A stretch of 64,000 bases of DNA from Litorimonas sp964511495 (GCA_964511495.1 CAZEFT010000004.1:62001-126000); one strand, 5' to 3'. Positions 1-9,381 are shown, counted from the first letter of the stretch. The notes: a model not told the origin generated them from the sequence alone. Numbers and translations: made by a program.

Positions 1-509
1 ATGACGAGATTATGCGGTAGAATGTTCTTAGTCAGAATGCGAGCGTCCAGTAGATAGGCCTCAAACTCCCACAAAATCTGTTTGGAAAACCCATCTAAGC
101 CTTTGTTTTGCAAATAATGTTCTAGTGTTTTCGCGGGCTCCCCTTTCGTATCAGCGTATAAATCCGTGACAAGCCCAAGCCCTAAGCTCGTCCTTTGCCA
201 GCCATAACATTTTGGCAAGTGTTGCCATAAATACACTTTATCTATTCGAGGTTTTACAATCGCGCTTTGTTGATAGGCTTTAAACTCAACTTTGTTATCA
301 TCAAAAGCCGCTAAAGGACGCAAGCGCTTCAACCCTGACTTTTTTTCGCGAATGGCATCCGGTCTGCCCGGCCTTGTTATCTTGACGCATAAATCTTCTC
401 GGTGTGGATGCCGATAACAGAACCGATTTCCACCTTCGGCAAATTTATCATCAGAAGTCAGGTCGAGCACCTCTTCACTGATGGGCAAAATATGAGATTG
501 AGCATTCAC
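1..509 (-). CDS. YrbL-like PhoP-network protein (C-terminus beyond left edge)
   Basis: About 169 residues are visible; the C-terminus lies outside the window. The protein matches the YrbL family, a small kinase-like fold named after an E. coli PhoP-regulated gene of unclear function. Seen: an early 'EGGNRFCYRHP' block followed by a 'CVKI' strand, a central 'LPKCYGW' block, and 'LGLGLVTDLY'. All three are hallmark segments of the family. The start is a GTG preceded by GGAGG with 6-nt spacing; the ATG just upstream is followed directly by a stop codon. It is divergent from the M1 peptidase gene. Family assignment is by recognition of these blocks only. Confidence 0.72.
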   Translation of the reverse strand, partial: MNAQSHILPISEEVLDLTSDDKFAEGGNRFCYRHPHREDLCVKITRPGRPDAIREKKSGLKRLRPLAAFDDNKVEFKAYQQSAIVKPRIDKVYLWQHLPKCYGWQRTSLGLGLVTDLYADTKGEPAKTLEHYLQNKGLDGFSKQILWEFEAYLLDARILTKNILPHNLV

Positions 510-675
510 ATCTAACCTCCAGCTTGAGAAATTATGCGTGGCCCATCTAATCCGAGTATGTGTGTGGCGCAATGCTGTGCATAACCAAAAAAACTTCGTG
601 ATAAAGGCGAATTAGATAGTGTTTTACCAAATCAAGCCTGTAAGAGGACTTTATAACATTTATGAAGGGTTAACC

Positions 676-3279
676 ATGTCTAAGTTGACTTCGGCTATTC
701 GGCTGAGCTTTTTATCTGTCATACTCTCCATCGGGCTGATTTTTGTTGCTACGGAGGCATTGGCTGACGGCCCTGCCGGCAATAAAAATGATCAGGTCCG
801 TAAGTTCAGGCAGCTAGGCACTGAATTACCTACACCCAACATATACCGTAATGCCTCAGGCGCACCCGGCCCGGCCTATTGGCAACAACAAGCCAATTAT
901 GTGATCAATGCAACTCTGGATGAAGATGAACGCCGTATCATCGCCAAATCGACGATTGACTACGTCAATAACTCTCCTGATCCGCTCAACTATATTTGGG
1001 TCGCTCTCGATCAGAACCGTTTTAAAGATGGAAGCCTTGCCAGAGAAAGCGCAACCGCTTCTGCGGCCGGTTCACGTCGTGGACAAGGCTCTGGCGCCAG
1101 TGACCGCGTCTCTTTTTCCAGCCTTCGCTACGCTCAGGCTCAAGAAGATCGTGATTACGGTTTTGAGTTCAAAGCCGTCACAGACAAAAATGGTCGCGAC
1201 CTAAATTACACAATCAATGATTCGATGATGAGAATTGATCTCGCAACGCCTTTGGCACCCGAGGCAAGCACGGCAATTAACATTGATTGGGATCACAATA
1301 TTATCGACGAAGTCGCTGTCGGTGGACGGGGCGGTTACGAATATTTTGAAGAGGACGGAAATTACATTTTCGGCCTCGCACAATGGTTCCCGCGTTTGGC
1401 GGCCTATACCGATTATACGGGATGGCAGAACAAGCAATTTCTGGGCCGCGGTGAATTTACCCTCGAATTTGGGGATTACGAAGTCAACCTGACCGTACCG
1501 GCAGATCATATTGTGTCAGCAACAGGTGTCTTACAGAACCCAAGAGATGTCTTGACAGCGAAGCAGCGCCGTCGACTGGCGGACCTCTCTACGAAAGAAA
1601 CGCGCTATATCGTGACACCGGAAGAGGCAGAAGAAAACGAAAAGTCTAAAGCGTCCGGCACAAAAACTTGGAAGTTTAAGGCTGAAAATGTCAGGGATTT
1701 TGCTTGGTCCAGCTCTCGGAAATATATTTGGGATGCCATGTTATTCGAACAGGATGATGAATTTCATCCAACTGTTACGGCGATGAGTTTCTTCCCCAAA
1801 GAGGCAGACCCCATATGGTCTCAATACTCAACTCACGCCGTTGTTCATACAATGGAAGTTTATAATAAATTCGCCTTTAACTACCCCTACCCGGTCGCGC
1901 AATCCGTGAACTCTTGGGAGCGGGGTGGCATTGAATACCCCATGATTACCTTTAATGGCTACAGACCGTCCGAGGATGAAAAATCTGGTGAAGTAACTTA
2001 CTCTCGACGCATCAAATATGGCCTGATTGGCGTTATTATTCACGAGATTGGGCATATTTATTTCCCTATGGTCGTCAATTCGGATGAACGCCGTTGGACT
2101 TGGATGGATGAAGGGATCAATACCTTCCTCGAATATATGGCCGAATATGAGTGGGAAGAGGAATTTCCTATCAGCCGTTGGGGGGCCAATAACCCTCTGG
2201 ACGATATTTCCCGTTATATGACAAGCTCCAACCAAGTTCCGATTATGACCCAGTCCGACTCGGTTCTACAATTTGGTCCGAACGCTTACTCCAAGCCCGC
2301 TGCCGCCCTCATGGTTTTGCGGGAAACTGTCATGGGGCGCGAGTTATTTGACTTTGCTTTCCGTGAATACGCGACCCGTTGGCGTTTTAAACGTCCCACG
2401 CCGGCTGATTTTTTCCGCACGATGGAAGATGCCTCCGCCGTTGATCTGGATTGGTTCTGGCGCGGTTGGTTCTTTGACACAGAGCATGTCGATATGGCCA
2501 TCACAGATGTGCGCCAATATAAAATTTCGTCTCAAGACCCTGAAGTTGAAAAAGATAAGGACCGCGACGAATTCAAAGCCCGAACACCTGAAACCATTAC
2601 GCAAACGCGTAATCGGGAAGAAGGTTTAGTGACACGTTTAGAACGCTTCCCCGAATTGAATGATTTCTACACAGAAAATGACCAATTCACGATTACGAAT
2701 AAAGATCGGAACAGTTTCAAATCGTTCCTCTCCGGACTGAAAGACTGGGAGAAGGAAGTTTATGAACGCGCCATGCAAGACGATAATTTCTATTATTTTG
2801 TCGACTTCGAAAATGTAGGCGGCCTGCTTTCGCCTCTCCCTCTCACCCTCACCTATGAAGACGGCAGTACAGAAGATCTTATGGTGCCTGTGGAGATTTG
2901 GCGTCGCAACAGTGAAGCGGTCACAAAACTTATCGTAAGACCGCGAAAAATTGTTTCAATCGCATTGGACACAAAACATCAAACAGCCGATGCCAATTAC
3001 GACAATAACAGCTTCCCGCCTGTAATCTCGGAAAACCGTATCAAGATGTATAAATCCAATTATCGCGCCTCTTCTATGATGGCGGATATGCTCGTCGAAT
3101 TGAAAGGCAATGAGAAAGAAGCGAAAAACGATAATGAAAAGTCTGTTCCTTTGACGCAAGGGGATGGAAGTCCTGCTTCGAATGATAATTCGACCAATAG
3201 CGATACGCCGAAGAAAAAAGACGAAAAAAAGAAATCGTCTCTGCGTCGCACTCTGGAAAAGATGTTAGGCCAAGAGTAA
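676..3279 (+). CDS. Secreted M1 family zinc metallopeptidase
   Basis: Gluzincin aminopeptidase-type enzyme of 867 residues, exported by a Sec signal peptide (hydrophobic segment about residues 10-29, likely cleavage after ALA). The M1 zinc site is complete: H456-E457-x-x-H460 followed by exactly 18 residues and E479. The exopeptidase motif before it reads GGIEY (417-421) instead of the classical GAMEN, as in many bacterial M1 paralogs. The tail from about residue 815 is low-complexity, rich in Lys, Glu, Asp, Ser and Asn. The ATG at 676 is preferred over an upstream in-frame GTG at 619 because the signal peptide begins there. The DUF6702-like gene follows 74 bp downstream, a pairing that suggests joint function. 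Substrate is unknown. Confidence 0.9.
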   Translation: MSKLTSAIRLSFLSVILSIGLIFVATEALADGPAGNKNDQVRKFRQLGTELPTPNIYRNASGAPGPAYWQQQANYVINATLDEDERRIIAKSTIDYVNNSPDPLNYIWVALDQNRFKDGSLARESATASAAGSRRGQGSGASDRVSFSSLRYAQAQEDRDYGFEFKAVTDKNGRDLNYTINDSMMRIDLATPLAPEASTAINIDWDHNIIDEVAVGGRGGYEYFEEDGNYIFGLAQWFPRLAAYTDYTGWQNKQFLGRGEFTLEFGDYEVNLTVPADHIVSATGVLQNPRDVLTAKQRRRLADLSTKETRYIVTPEEAEENEKSKASGTKTWKFKAENVRDFAWSSSRKYIWDAMLFEQDDEFHPTVTAMSFFPKEADPIWSQYSTHAVVHTMEVYNKFAFNYPYPVAQSVNSWERGGIEYPMITFNGYRPSEDEKSGEVTYSRRIKYGLIGVIIHEIGHIYFPMVVNSDERRWTWMDEGINTFLEYMAEYEWEEEFPISRWGANNPLDDISRYMTSSNQVPIMTQSDSVLQFGPNAYSKPAAALMVLRETVMGRELFDFAFREYATRWRFKRPTPADFFRTMEDASAVDLDWFWRGWFFDTEHVDMAITDVRQYKISSQDPEVEKDKDRDEFKARTPETITQTRNREEGLVTRLERFPELNDFYTENDQFTITNKDRNSFKSFLSGLKDWEKEVYERAMQDDNFYYFVDFENVGGLLSPLPLTLTYEDGSTEDLMVPVEIWRRNSEAVTKLIVRPRKIVSIALDTKHQTADANYDNNSFPPVISENRIKMYKSNYRASSMMADMLVELKGNEKEAKNDNEKSVPLTQGDGSPASNDNSTNSDTPKKKDEKKKSSLRRTLEKMLGQE

Positions 3280-3298
3280 GTCGTTATAAATACGTACC

Positions 3299-3326
3299 TT
3301 AAATGGGCTTTTAGGAGCTCATTTAA
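3299..3326 (+). terminator. Hairpin between M1 peptidase and DUF6702-like gene
   Basis: Inverted repeat TTAAATG...CATTTAA extended by a G-U and two G-C pairs, about 10 bp in all with a short loop. No U-tract follows, so it may be an mRNA processing or attenuation hairpin rather than a true intrinsic terminator. Confidence 0.35.
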
Positions 3327-3353
3327 ACCGTATGTAGCGGAATAAGATTTTAT

Positions 3354-3887
3354 ATGTCATTGAAAACATTTGATAAAATACCAAGTCTGAATAGACGCGC
3401 AGTTTGCTGTTTTGCGCCTGTACTGTTTCTGTGCTTACCGGCGGCACCGGCTTTTGCGCATCGTTTGACTACAACGGAAACACGTGTCGATATCAAGCGG
3501 GCCACGGGCAAAGTAGAGATTGTTCATACCTTTCACACGCATGATACGGAAACGGCACTATTTGATGCTGGCATTATTGAAAAAGCAGATTTGACCTTGC
3601 TTCGTCCACGGGCACAAATGGCACTCTATGTAGAGAAAACCTTTAAACTCTTCGAAAATGGCAAGGCCGTTCCCCTAAGATTACTCGGGGCGGAGTTTGA
3701 AAAGCGCCATGTCTATACCTATCAGGAAGGTATGCTGAAAACGCCATTTCAAACACTTTCTGTCAGCGCAAGCATGATGCGGCCTCTGGTGAAAAATCAA
3801 ATCAATAATGTTGATGTATATATTGATGGCCAAGTCACATCGTTACAATTTCGCGGCGCGGATGAGCGCAAGAATATACTTGCATAA
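3354..3887 (+). CDS. DUF6702-like secreted protein
   Basis: 177-residue exported protein. Residues about 15-35 form a signal peptide ending in 'APAFA', so the mature chain begins 'HRLTTTETRVDI'. A mature His start followed by alternating short beta strands ('KVEIVHTFHTHDTE') is typical of DUF6702, a periplasmic family of unknown function often encoded beside M1 peptidases. It follows the M1 gene on the same strand with one hairpin between them, so co-expression is likely. No catalytic motif is visible. The family call is moderate, resting on overall pattern and neighbourhood. Confidence 0.62.
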   Translation: MSLKTFDKIPSLNRRAVCCFAPVLFLCLPAAPAFAHRLTTTETRVDIKRATGKVEIVHTFHTHDTETALFDAGIIEKADLTLLRPRAQMALYVEKTFKLFENGKAVPLRLLGAEFEKRHVYTYQEGMLKTPFQTLSVSASMMRPLVKNQINNVDVYIDGQVTSLQFRGADERKNILA

Positions 3888-3914
3888 GACCTCACCCTCT
3901 GCCCATAACGGGGT

Positions 3915-4550
3915 ATGATTACTGTACACCATTTGAATAATTCCCGCTCACAACGCATTCTCTGGATGCTCGAAGAATTGGGCGTCGATTATCAAATCAA
4001 GCATTATGAGCGTGATCCCGACACCAGCCGGGCTCCGGCTGAATTGAAAGCCATTCACCCTCTCGGAAAAAGCCCTGTGATAGAAGATAGTGGCCTCGTC
4101 GTTGCCGAAACCGGAGCAATTATTGTCTATCTTTTGGACAAATATGCGGAAGGCCGGTTCCGCCCTGAAAAAGGGACGCAGGCTTATGTCGATTATGTGC
4201 ATTTTCTACATTTTGCCGAAGGCTCGGCCATGTTGCCTCTGCTTTTAGCCCTTTATACGGGCTATTTGGGAGACGCTGCGGCACCCATACAGCCGCTCAT
4301 TATGGCGGAAATCAAAGGTATATTGGATTATTGCGAATACTCCCTGACCCGCAGCGAATATTTTGCTGGGGATGAGCTTACGGGCGCTGATTTCCAGATG
4401 ATTTTCCCACTTGAAGCCGCCAAAGCGAGAGGTCGGTTGAATGGCTATGAAGCCTGTTTGGATTATGTTGAAAAAATCCACAGACGCCCAGCTTATCTTA
4501 CTGCTTTGGAAAAAGGCGGCGATTATGCTTACGGCCCCAAAACGTCATGA
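3915..4550 (+). CDS. Glutathione S-transferase family protein
   Basis: 211-residue GST. The N-terminal thioredoxin-like domain (about 1-80) shows 'NSRSQRILWMLEELGVDY', with an early Ser/Arg pair at the position that usually contacts the glutathione thiol. The glutathione-binding 'SPVIEDSGLVVAETGAI' follows (cis-Pro then Glu-Thr; many GSTs have Glu-Ser). The C-terminal all-helical domain (about 90-205) contains the 'LTGADFQMIFPL' helix with the conserved Asp N-cap. It likely conjugates glutathione to electrophiles in the cytoplasm. Its stop codon overlaps the start of the VOC gene by 4 bp (ATGA), so the two are translationally coupled. Confidence 0.88.
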   Translation: MITVHHLNNSRSQRILWMLEELGVDYQIKHYERDPDTSRAPAELKAIHPLGKSPVIEDSGLVVAETGAIIVYLLDKYAEGRFRPEKGTQAYVDYVHFLHFAEGSAMLPLLLALYTGYLGDAAAPIQPLIMAEIKGILDYCEYSLTRSEYFAGDELTGADFQMIFPLEAAKARGRLNGYEACLDYVEKIHRRPAYLTALEKGGDYAYGPKTS

Positions 4551-4975
4551 CGGCAAGCTCTTTAGCCTTCCACCTCGCCTACCCCGTTAAAAACAAGGAA
4601 GACACGCGTCATTTCTACCAAACTGTTTTAGGCTGCAATCAGGGACGTGAAGCCGAAACATGGATTGATTTCGACTTTTTTGGCCATCAACTTTCTTTTC
4701 ATGTCAGACCCGAGGCCTTTGAGACATCTGACGTGACAAATAAGGTCGACGGCAAAGATGTTCCTGTTCGTCACTTTGGCGCTGTTTTAGACTGGAATGA
4801 TTGGCACAATTTGCGAGATCGGCTGGTGGATGCAAAGGCCGATTTTATCATCGCACCCTATATTCGTTTCGAAGGTGAAACGGGCGAACAGGCTACTATG
4901 TTTTTTTTGGACCCAAGCGGGAACGCCTTAGAGTTCAAAGCCTTCAAAGACCCCAGCCAAATCTTCGCCACATAA
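4547..4975 (+). CDS. VOC superfamily (glyoxalase/dioxygenase-like) protein
   Basis: 142-residue vicinal-oxygen-chelate protein. It opens with 'FHLAYPVKNKEDTRHFYQTVLGC', the first beta-alpha-beta unit with a candidate metal His, and ends with 'FFLDPSGNALEFKAF', where the Glu before the last strand is the usual metal ligand. The middle 'HFGAVLD' supplies another candidate His. Such proteins include glyoxalases, extradiol dioxygenases and fosfomycin- or bleomycin-resistance proteins; the exact reaction cannot be told. Coupling to a GST by a 4-bp overlap fits a glutathione-dependent detoxification role, which is inference. Confidence 0.85.
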   Translation: MTASSLAFHLAYPVKNKEDTRHFYQTVLGCNQGREAETWIDFDFFGHQLSFHVRPEAFETSDVTNKVDGKDVPVRHFGAVLDWNDWHNLRDRLVDAKADFIIAPYIRFEGETGEQATMFFLDPSGNALEFKAFKDPSQIFAT

Positions 4976-4992
4976 AAGTTTTTAGCAGCGGC

Positions 4993-5238
4993 TTAGTCTT
5001 CAGAATCAAGCGCCGCCAACTCAGCCCGCGCCCTGTCGCGAAAGGCTTGGAGCTGCTCCGTATGGCGTGACCGTTTCTCTTCGCAGTAAAAAATCTGGTT
5101 TTTAGCAAAGGCAATCTGCCACTCTAAATCTTGCAGACGCTTTTTTAAGGCCGCGCGACGGCCAGAAATTCTTTGCTCGCTCATGTCAGCTTCAGCAATT
5201 TGAGGCGGCATAGAGGGTGTTTGATCTTTATTCTGCAT
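4993..5238 (-). CDS. Small coiled-coil protein of unknown function
   Basis: 81 residues, no signal peptide or membrane segment. Residues about 20-75 are Arg/Lys/Glu/Ala/Leu-rich with heptad-like spacing ('ALKKRLQDLEWQIAFAKNQI'), predicting one long helix or coiled coil. Two cysteines are absent or isolated (one Cys), so no zinc site. It is downstream of the DUF2461 gene on the same strand. Not recognised as a known family; the coding call rests on composition and on fitting the gap between two convergent genes. Confidence 0.6.
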   Translation of the reverse strand: MQNKDQTPSMPPQIAEADMSEQRISGRRAALKKRLQDLEWQIAFAKNQIFYCEEKRSRHTEQLQAFRDRARAELAALDSED

Positions 5239-5295
5239 AATTATTACCCACGAGAGAGGTATATATCATGCAAATTTCATGCCCCGCTCTCATTA

Positions 5296-5967
5296 TCAGA
5301 CCAATAATTTGCGGCCGAATTGCAGTAAGGGGGCCGCTCTTTTTGAGAAATCAGAAAGCTTTTTGACCATATCCTGCTTATACCAATCTTCCTGCTTCAA
5401 ATCTTGCCGCACTATGAAACGTTTAAGCTTTAGATATGTCACGAAATCATGGTTTTTATGCTCTGAATAACCCCTTGGCATGGAAGAGAGGCTAGATTCT
5501 GTCTCCAAAGCTAAACCATTTTCGTTGAGAGTCCCTATTAGAGTTTCAAACTGATTTGGCTCTTCAATCATGTTGTCTCGAAATGGGCCAAGCTGTTTCG
5601 CATTTAGGGCATAAAACCCCGCCGCTAGAAAACCGCCATCCAAATCAAGACGCGCATAGGCCAAGCCATCATTTTCATTTTTCACCCCCGACGGGGTCAA
5701 AAGCCCACTTATATGTAAATTATAAGGCCGTTTATCTTTTGAAAATCGAATGTCCCGATGCAATCGGAACATGGTTTTCTTACCGCCCGATAAAGGCAAT
5801 TCAGCATCGGAGAGTTCGCGAGACGCACATTCCAGCATGAAAGCAAAAGGGTCTTGCAGGTGCTCTTTGACAGATGAACGATTGGCTTCCATCCACACCT
5901 TATTATTATTTGCTTCAAGCGCTTTCAAAAAATCAAAGGATGTAGAAGAAAAACCAAGCTCCGTCAT
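5296..5967 (-). CDS. DUF2461 family protein
   Basis: 223-residue cytoplasmic protein of the DUF2461 (TIGR02453) family, found widely in bacteria and some fungi with unknown function. Hallmarks seen: N-terminal 'FDFLKALEANNNKVWMEANR', the central 'MFRLHRDIRFSKDKRPYN' block with conserved Arg-Asp-Arg-Phe-Ser, and 'DGGFLAAGFYAL'. Length is near the family norm of about 220. It has no obvious operon partner except the small coiled-coil gene downstream. Confidence 0.88.
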   Translation of the reverse strand: MTELGFSSTSFDFLKALEANNNKVWMEANRSSVKEHLQDPFAFMLECASRELSDAELPLSGGKKTMFRLHRDIRFSKDKRPYNLHISGLLTPSGVKNENDGLAYARLDLDGGFLAAGFYALNAKQLGPFRDNMIEEPNQFETLIGTLNENGLALETESSLSSMPRGYSEHKNHDFVTYLKLKRFIVRQDLKQEDWYKQDMVKKLSDFSKRAAPLLQFGRKLLV

Positions 5968-6024
5968 AATGACCCTTTCAAATTGGCTTTCACTGACTGC
6001 CTGACGTCAGAGGTTGCGCCCGCC

Positions 6025-7143
6025 TTAACCTAAATCCTTTTGCGGAAGAATGAGATATTTCTCACCCGTTTTCTTCGCATTATAAGCTTTGACAATATCC
6101 GCCTGCAAAGCCTCTGCCAGAGAAATTTCGTGGCTGTAATGACTGGCAAATGTCGTCGTCAATTCGTCGGCAACCCGTTTGCGCAATCTCATAGCAACAT
6201 CAGCCCCCGCTTTGGCCAAGAAATTCGGCAATAGCCAGCCGCCCACGCCCCACGCCATGCCATAGCCGCGCGTTAGAGTCGTTTGGCTCATGTCCAAACT
6301 GCCGTAGAGATAGACCTGTTTGTGATGAATGGACCCATAAATACTATATGCACCGGGTGTACGGGCTGCGGCAGCCTCCATAGCAGTCAAGATGTCAGAA
6401 GCCAATTTACCGCCGCCTGTGGCGTCAAAAGCCAAAGTTGCGCCCGTTTCATGAATGGCATTCGTCAGGTCCTTCATGAAGCTCTCAGACCCGCTATTGA
6501 CGACATATTTGGCGCCCATATCGCGCAAAAGCGTAGCCTGCTCTTCACGCCGCACGATATTGACCAGTTTCACGTCATCGGCGAGGCAAATTCTATTGAG
6601 CATTTGACCCAAATTTGACGCCGCCGCTGTATGAACCAAAGCCGTATGACCTTCTGATTTCATGGTTTCAATCATGCAAAGCGCAGTCAGCGGATTGACA
6701 AAACTGGAGGCTCCATCTTTCGCTGTTGATCCTTCATTCAACGGAAGCGCCATCATTGCGTTCAAACAGCGATATTGGCCATACATGCCTCCCCCCATAA
6801 CGGCGACTGTGCGTCCCAAGAGGGATTGCGCATAATCGCTATCCCCTGCTGCAATAACCTCACCCGCACCTTCATTGCCGACAGGGAGAGCTTGCCCGAG
6901 GCGGGCTTTCATTCGCCCCATACCTTGTGGCGGAACAGGCGCTATAAATGCGCCGTCTTTGGATGTTCCCGCATTGACATCAGCCACGCCAAACATAACG
7001 CCATGATCAGATGGGTTAATCGGAGTTGCGTCTACACGAACAACGATTTCGTCTGATTTGGGTGTCGGCATCTCTCGCTCAACAAGTTCCAATTTGAGAG
7101 TACCGCTTTCGTCAATTGTGGATAGCATTTGTTTGTAAGTCAT
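6025..7143 (-). CDS. MDR superfamily (zinc-type) alcohol dehydrogenase-like oxidoreductase
   Basis: 372-residue medium-chain dehydrogenase/reductase. The N-terminal GroES-like domain (about 1-150) includes 'ATPINPSDHGVMFG' and 'VGNEGAGEVIAAG'. The Rossmann domain follows with 'TAAASNLGQMLNRI', where the glycine-rich loop is replaced by an Ala/Ser-rich version. The catalytic and structural zinc cysteines of classical alcohol dehydrogenases are not apparent, so it is closer to quinone reductase or 2-enoyl reductase branches. It likely uses NADPH; substrate unknown. The pirin gene lies 61 bp upstream on the same strand, suggesting one transcript. Confidence 0.85.
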   Translation of the reverse strand: MTYKQMLSTIDESGTLKLELVEREMPTPKSDEIVVRVDATPINPSDHGVMFGVADVNAGTSKDGAFIAPVPPQGMGRMKARLGQALPVGNEGAGEVIAAGDSDYAQSLLGRTVAVMGGGMYGQYRCLNAMMALPLNEGSTAKDGASSFVNPLTALCMIETMKSEGHTALVHTAAASNLGQMLNRICLADDVKLVNIVRREEQATLLRDMGAKYVVNSGSESFMKDLTNAIHETGATLAFDATGGGKLASDILTAMEAAAARTPGAYSIYGSIHHKQVYLYGSLDMSQTTLTRGYGMAWGVGGWLLPNFLAKAGADVAMRLRKRVADELTTTFASHYSHEISLAEALQADIVKAYNAKKTGEKYLILPQKDLG

Positions 7144-7204
7144 TTTTTTCTTTCTTTATTTTCTGTTTCATATCGACGGTGTAATTAGTCGTTCATAAGA
7201 GGGT

Positions 7205-8074
7205 TTATTCGGGCAATGGGATATATTCGGCTTCATCACCCGGAACTTTTGGAAAATGCCCCTCGCGCCAATCTTCCTTAGCTTTCGCTATGCGTTCAGG
7301 TCGTGAGGAGACGAAATTCCACTCCATATACCGTTTGCCTAAAGGTTTTCCCCCGATGATGGCAAGACGCGTCTTTGACTTGGCTTTAATCATTTTTGCA
7401 GAGGGCGATAAAATACTCATCGTAAATAAAGGACTGTCCTCACCGTCAACTTGAGCCTCACCCGCGACGACGTAAAGTCCCAATTCTTCGGCCTCAGGCA
7501 GAGACAGGCTTGTCCCTTTATCCATTTCGGCTTCTAAGTAGAGGATGGGTGAAAAGGTTTTGACCGGTGACACAAGGCCATAAGCCTTCCCCATCATCAC
7601 ACGGATTTTCACGCCGTCATTCTCTTTTGATGGTATCTCATCGGATGCCGTATGATAGAAGGCAGGCTCAACCTCTTCATCGGCCTCAGGCAGAGCATGC
7701 CAGAGCTGTAAGCCATGCAGCTTATACCCTGTTTTTTTAAGGGCCTCTCTGGTTCTTTCGGAATGTACGATGCCTTTTCCGGCCACCATTAAATTTATCG
7801 CGCCCGGATGAATAGCCATTGCATTCCCCAAACTATCACGGTGAAAAATCTCACCTTCGAAAAGATAGGACACTGTCGCTAAATTGATGTGCGGGTGCGG
7901 GCGGACATTAATACCTCCCCCGGGTGGAAATTCTGCAGGGCCAAAATGATCAAAAAACACCCAAGGCCCAATCGATTTTTGCCCCACTTGTGGAATCGAA
8001 CGGCGAACCTCAAACTCACCTAAATCCTTCACATAAGGTTGGATTGATTTGATGATGGATGTTTCTATAGTCAT
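7205..8074 (-). CDS. Pirin family protein
   Basis: 289-residue bicupin of the pirin family, iron-binding proteins including quercetin dioxygenases and transcription cofactors. The N-terminal cupin carries the metal site: 'RPHPHINLATVSYLFEG' gives two His and 'GIVHSE' gives His and Glu, the four canonical ligands. The C-terminal cupin (about 165-280, 'SPILYLEAEMDKG') has the usual degenerate site. It is divergent from the GST at 8102 (27 bp between starts) and sits upstream of the MDR dehydrogenase, so it may respond to quinones or electrophiles, which is inference. Confidence 0.93.
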   Translation of the reverse strand: MTIETSIIKSIQPYVKDLGEFEVRRSIPQVGQKSIGPWVFFDHFGPAEFPPGGGINVRPHPHINLATVSYLFEGEIFHRDSLGNAMAIHPGAINLMVAGKGIVHSERTREALKKTGYKLHGLQLWHALPEADEEVEPAFYHTASDEIPSKENDGVKIRVMMGKAYGLVSPVKTFSPILYLEAEMDKGTSLSLPEAEELGLYVVAGEAQVDGEDSPLFTMSILSPSAKMIKAKSKTRLAIIGGKPLGKRYMEWNFVSSRPERIAKAKEDWREGHFPKVPGDEAEYIPLPE

Positions 8075-8101
8075 GAAAATCTCTGCTTCTAAGGAAATGC
8101 T

Positions 8102-8734
8102 ATGTTGACTTTATACGATTGCACGACTGCGCCAAGCCCTCGCCGAACGCGAATTTTATTGGCGGAAAAAGGCGTTAAGTATGACTGCAAGCAAATTGAC
8201 CTCGCCAAGGGTGAACAAATGAGTGAGGCATTTCGGGCCATTAATCCACGCTGCGCAGTGCCCGCACTCGTGACCGAGGACAACCAAGTCATCAGCGAGA
8301 ATATTGCCATTGCAGTATATCTAGAGAGCAGATTTCCCAATCCGCCCTTATTAGGCACGGATGCTTACTCTAAAGCCATGGTGTCGGAATGGAATTGGCG
8401 CGCTGAATTTGAAGGGCTTTATGCGATTGCCGAAATTTTACGTAATTCTTCTCCGCATATGAAGGGGCGCGCGATGACAGGGCGGAAAAATATCGAACAA
8501 ATCCCCGAACTTGCAGAGCGCGGACGGCTTCGCATAGAAATGTTCTGGGAAGACTTGGACAAGCAGCTACAAAACCATAATTATGTTGCGGGTCCGGACT
8601 TTTCTGTCGCAGATATTACAGCGATGGTCGCAGTCGATTTTTCCCGCTGGGTCAAAGTTTCGCCTGATGAGAGCTTCGAAGCCTTACATAAATGGCATAA
8701 ATCCGTCTCGGCGCGCCCGTCTGCAAAAGCGTAA
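8102..8734 (+). CDS. Glutathione S-transferase family protein
   Basis: 210-residue GST, distinct from the one at 3915. N-terminal thioredoxin fold: 'TTAPSPRRTRILLAEKGVKYDC' with Ser in the active-site region, then 'NPRCAVPALVTEDNQVISEN', containing the cis-Pro and the glutathione-contacting Ser-Glu. The C-terminal helical domain includes 'VAGPDFSVADITAMVAVDF' with the N-capping box Asp. Probably cytoplasmic detoxification. It is divergently transcribed from the pirin gene with a very short shared intergenic region, so the two may share a regulatory site. Confidence 0.9.
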   Translation: MLTLYDCTTAPSPRRTRILLAEKGVKYDCKQIDLAKGEQMSEAFRAINPRCAVPALVTEDNQVISENIAIAVYLESRFPNPPLLGTDAYSKAMVSEWNWRAEFEGLYAIAEILRNSSPHMKGRAMTGRKNIEQIPELAERGRLRIEMFWEDLDKQLQNHNYVAGPDFSVADITAMVAVDFSRWVKVSPDESFEALHKWHKSVSARPSAKA

Positions 8735-8745
8735 GGCCCGACCGG

Positions 8746-9381
8746 TTACACCGATTCAATCTCATTGAAGTTACCGTCTTCGTCAGACATTAACAAGCGA
8801 GCGCTGATGATTGAAAAATAAGCGCCTTGGAGCTTCAGTCGATCTTCTTCCACAGCTTCTCTAACGAAATCATATGTCATCAAATTTTCAATAGAATGAC
8901 GGACATTTTCTAGTTCGGTTTCGAACTGAATTTTATCTTCAGGAATATTTTTTGCCATTACCGTGTCGCGGACATCATTGATGAGCGAAAGCCAACGCCC
9001 CACAAAGCCGGCATTTTCGTCCGTCCCCATACCGGCCAGACAGCCTTTCACACCGCCGCAACTCTCATGCCCCATCACGACAATGGATTCGACTTCCAAC
9101 TCTTTCACCGCATATTCGATTGACGCCAAGGTGCAATGAAACCCTTCGGTTACATCAGAGGGCGGCACGATATTGGCGACATTACGTACGACGAACATCT
9201 CGCCCGGATAGGCATCGAATATATCCGTAGGGTCTACACGGGAGTCAGCGCAGGCTATCAGCATAACTTTTGGGTGTTGGCCGAATTTACCTAGACGCTC
9301 ATAGAGCGCTTTTTGCTCAGCATAATCACCCGCGCGAAAAGATTTATAACCGCGGATTAAAGCGATTTTACGATGTGGCAT
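8746..9381 (-). CDS. Beta-class carbonic anhydrase
   Basis: 211-residue enzyme interconverting carbon dioxide and bicarbonate. The active-site set is complete: C44-x-D46-x-R48 ('ACADSR'), H105 and C108 ('GHESCGG'), where Cys, His and Cys bind zinc and the Asp-Arg pair gates it. Length is typical of bacterial beta-CAs. The start at 9381 is preferred over an in-frame ATG 21 nt upstream because a strong purine ribosome site (GAGGGGG) precedes it with suitable spacing. Cytoplasmic. It is convergent with the GST upstream and divergent from the desaturase. Confidence 0.95.
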   Translation of the reverse strand: MPHRKIALIRGYKSFRAGDYAEQKALYERLGKFGQHPKVMLIACADSRVDPTDIFDAYPGEMFVVRNVANIVPPSDVTEGFHCTLASIEYAVKELEVESIVVMGHESCGGVKGCLAGMGTDENAGFVGRWLSLINDVRDTVMAKNIPEDKIQFETELENVRHSIENLMTYDFVREAVEEDRLKLQGAYFSIISARLLMSDEDGNFNEIESV

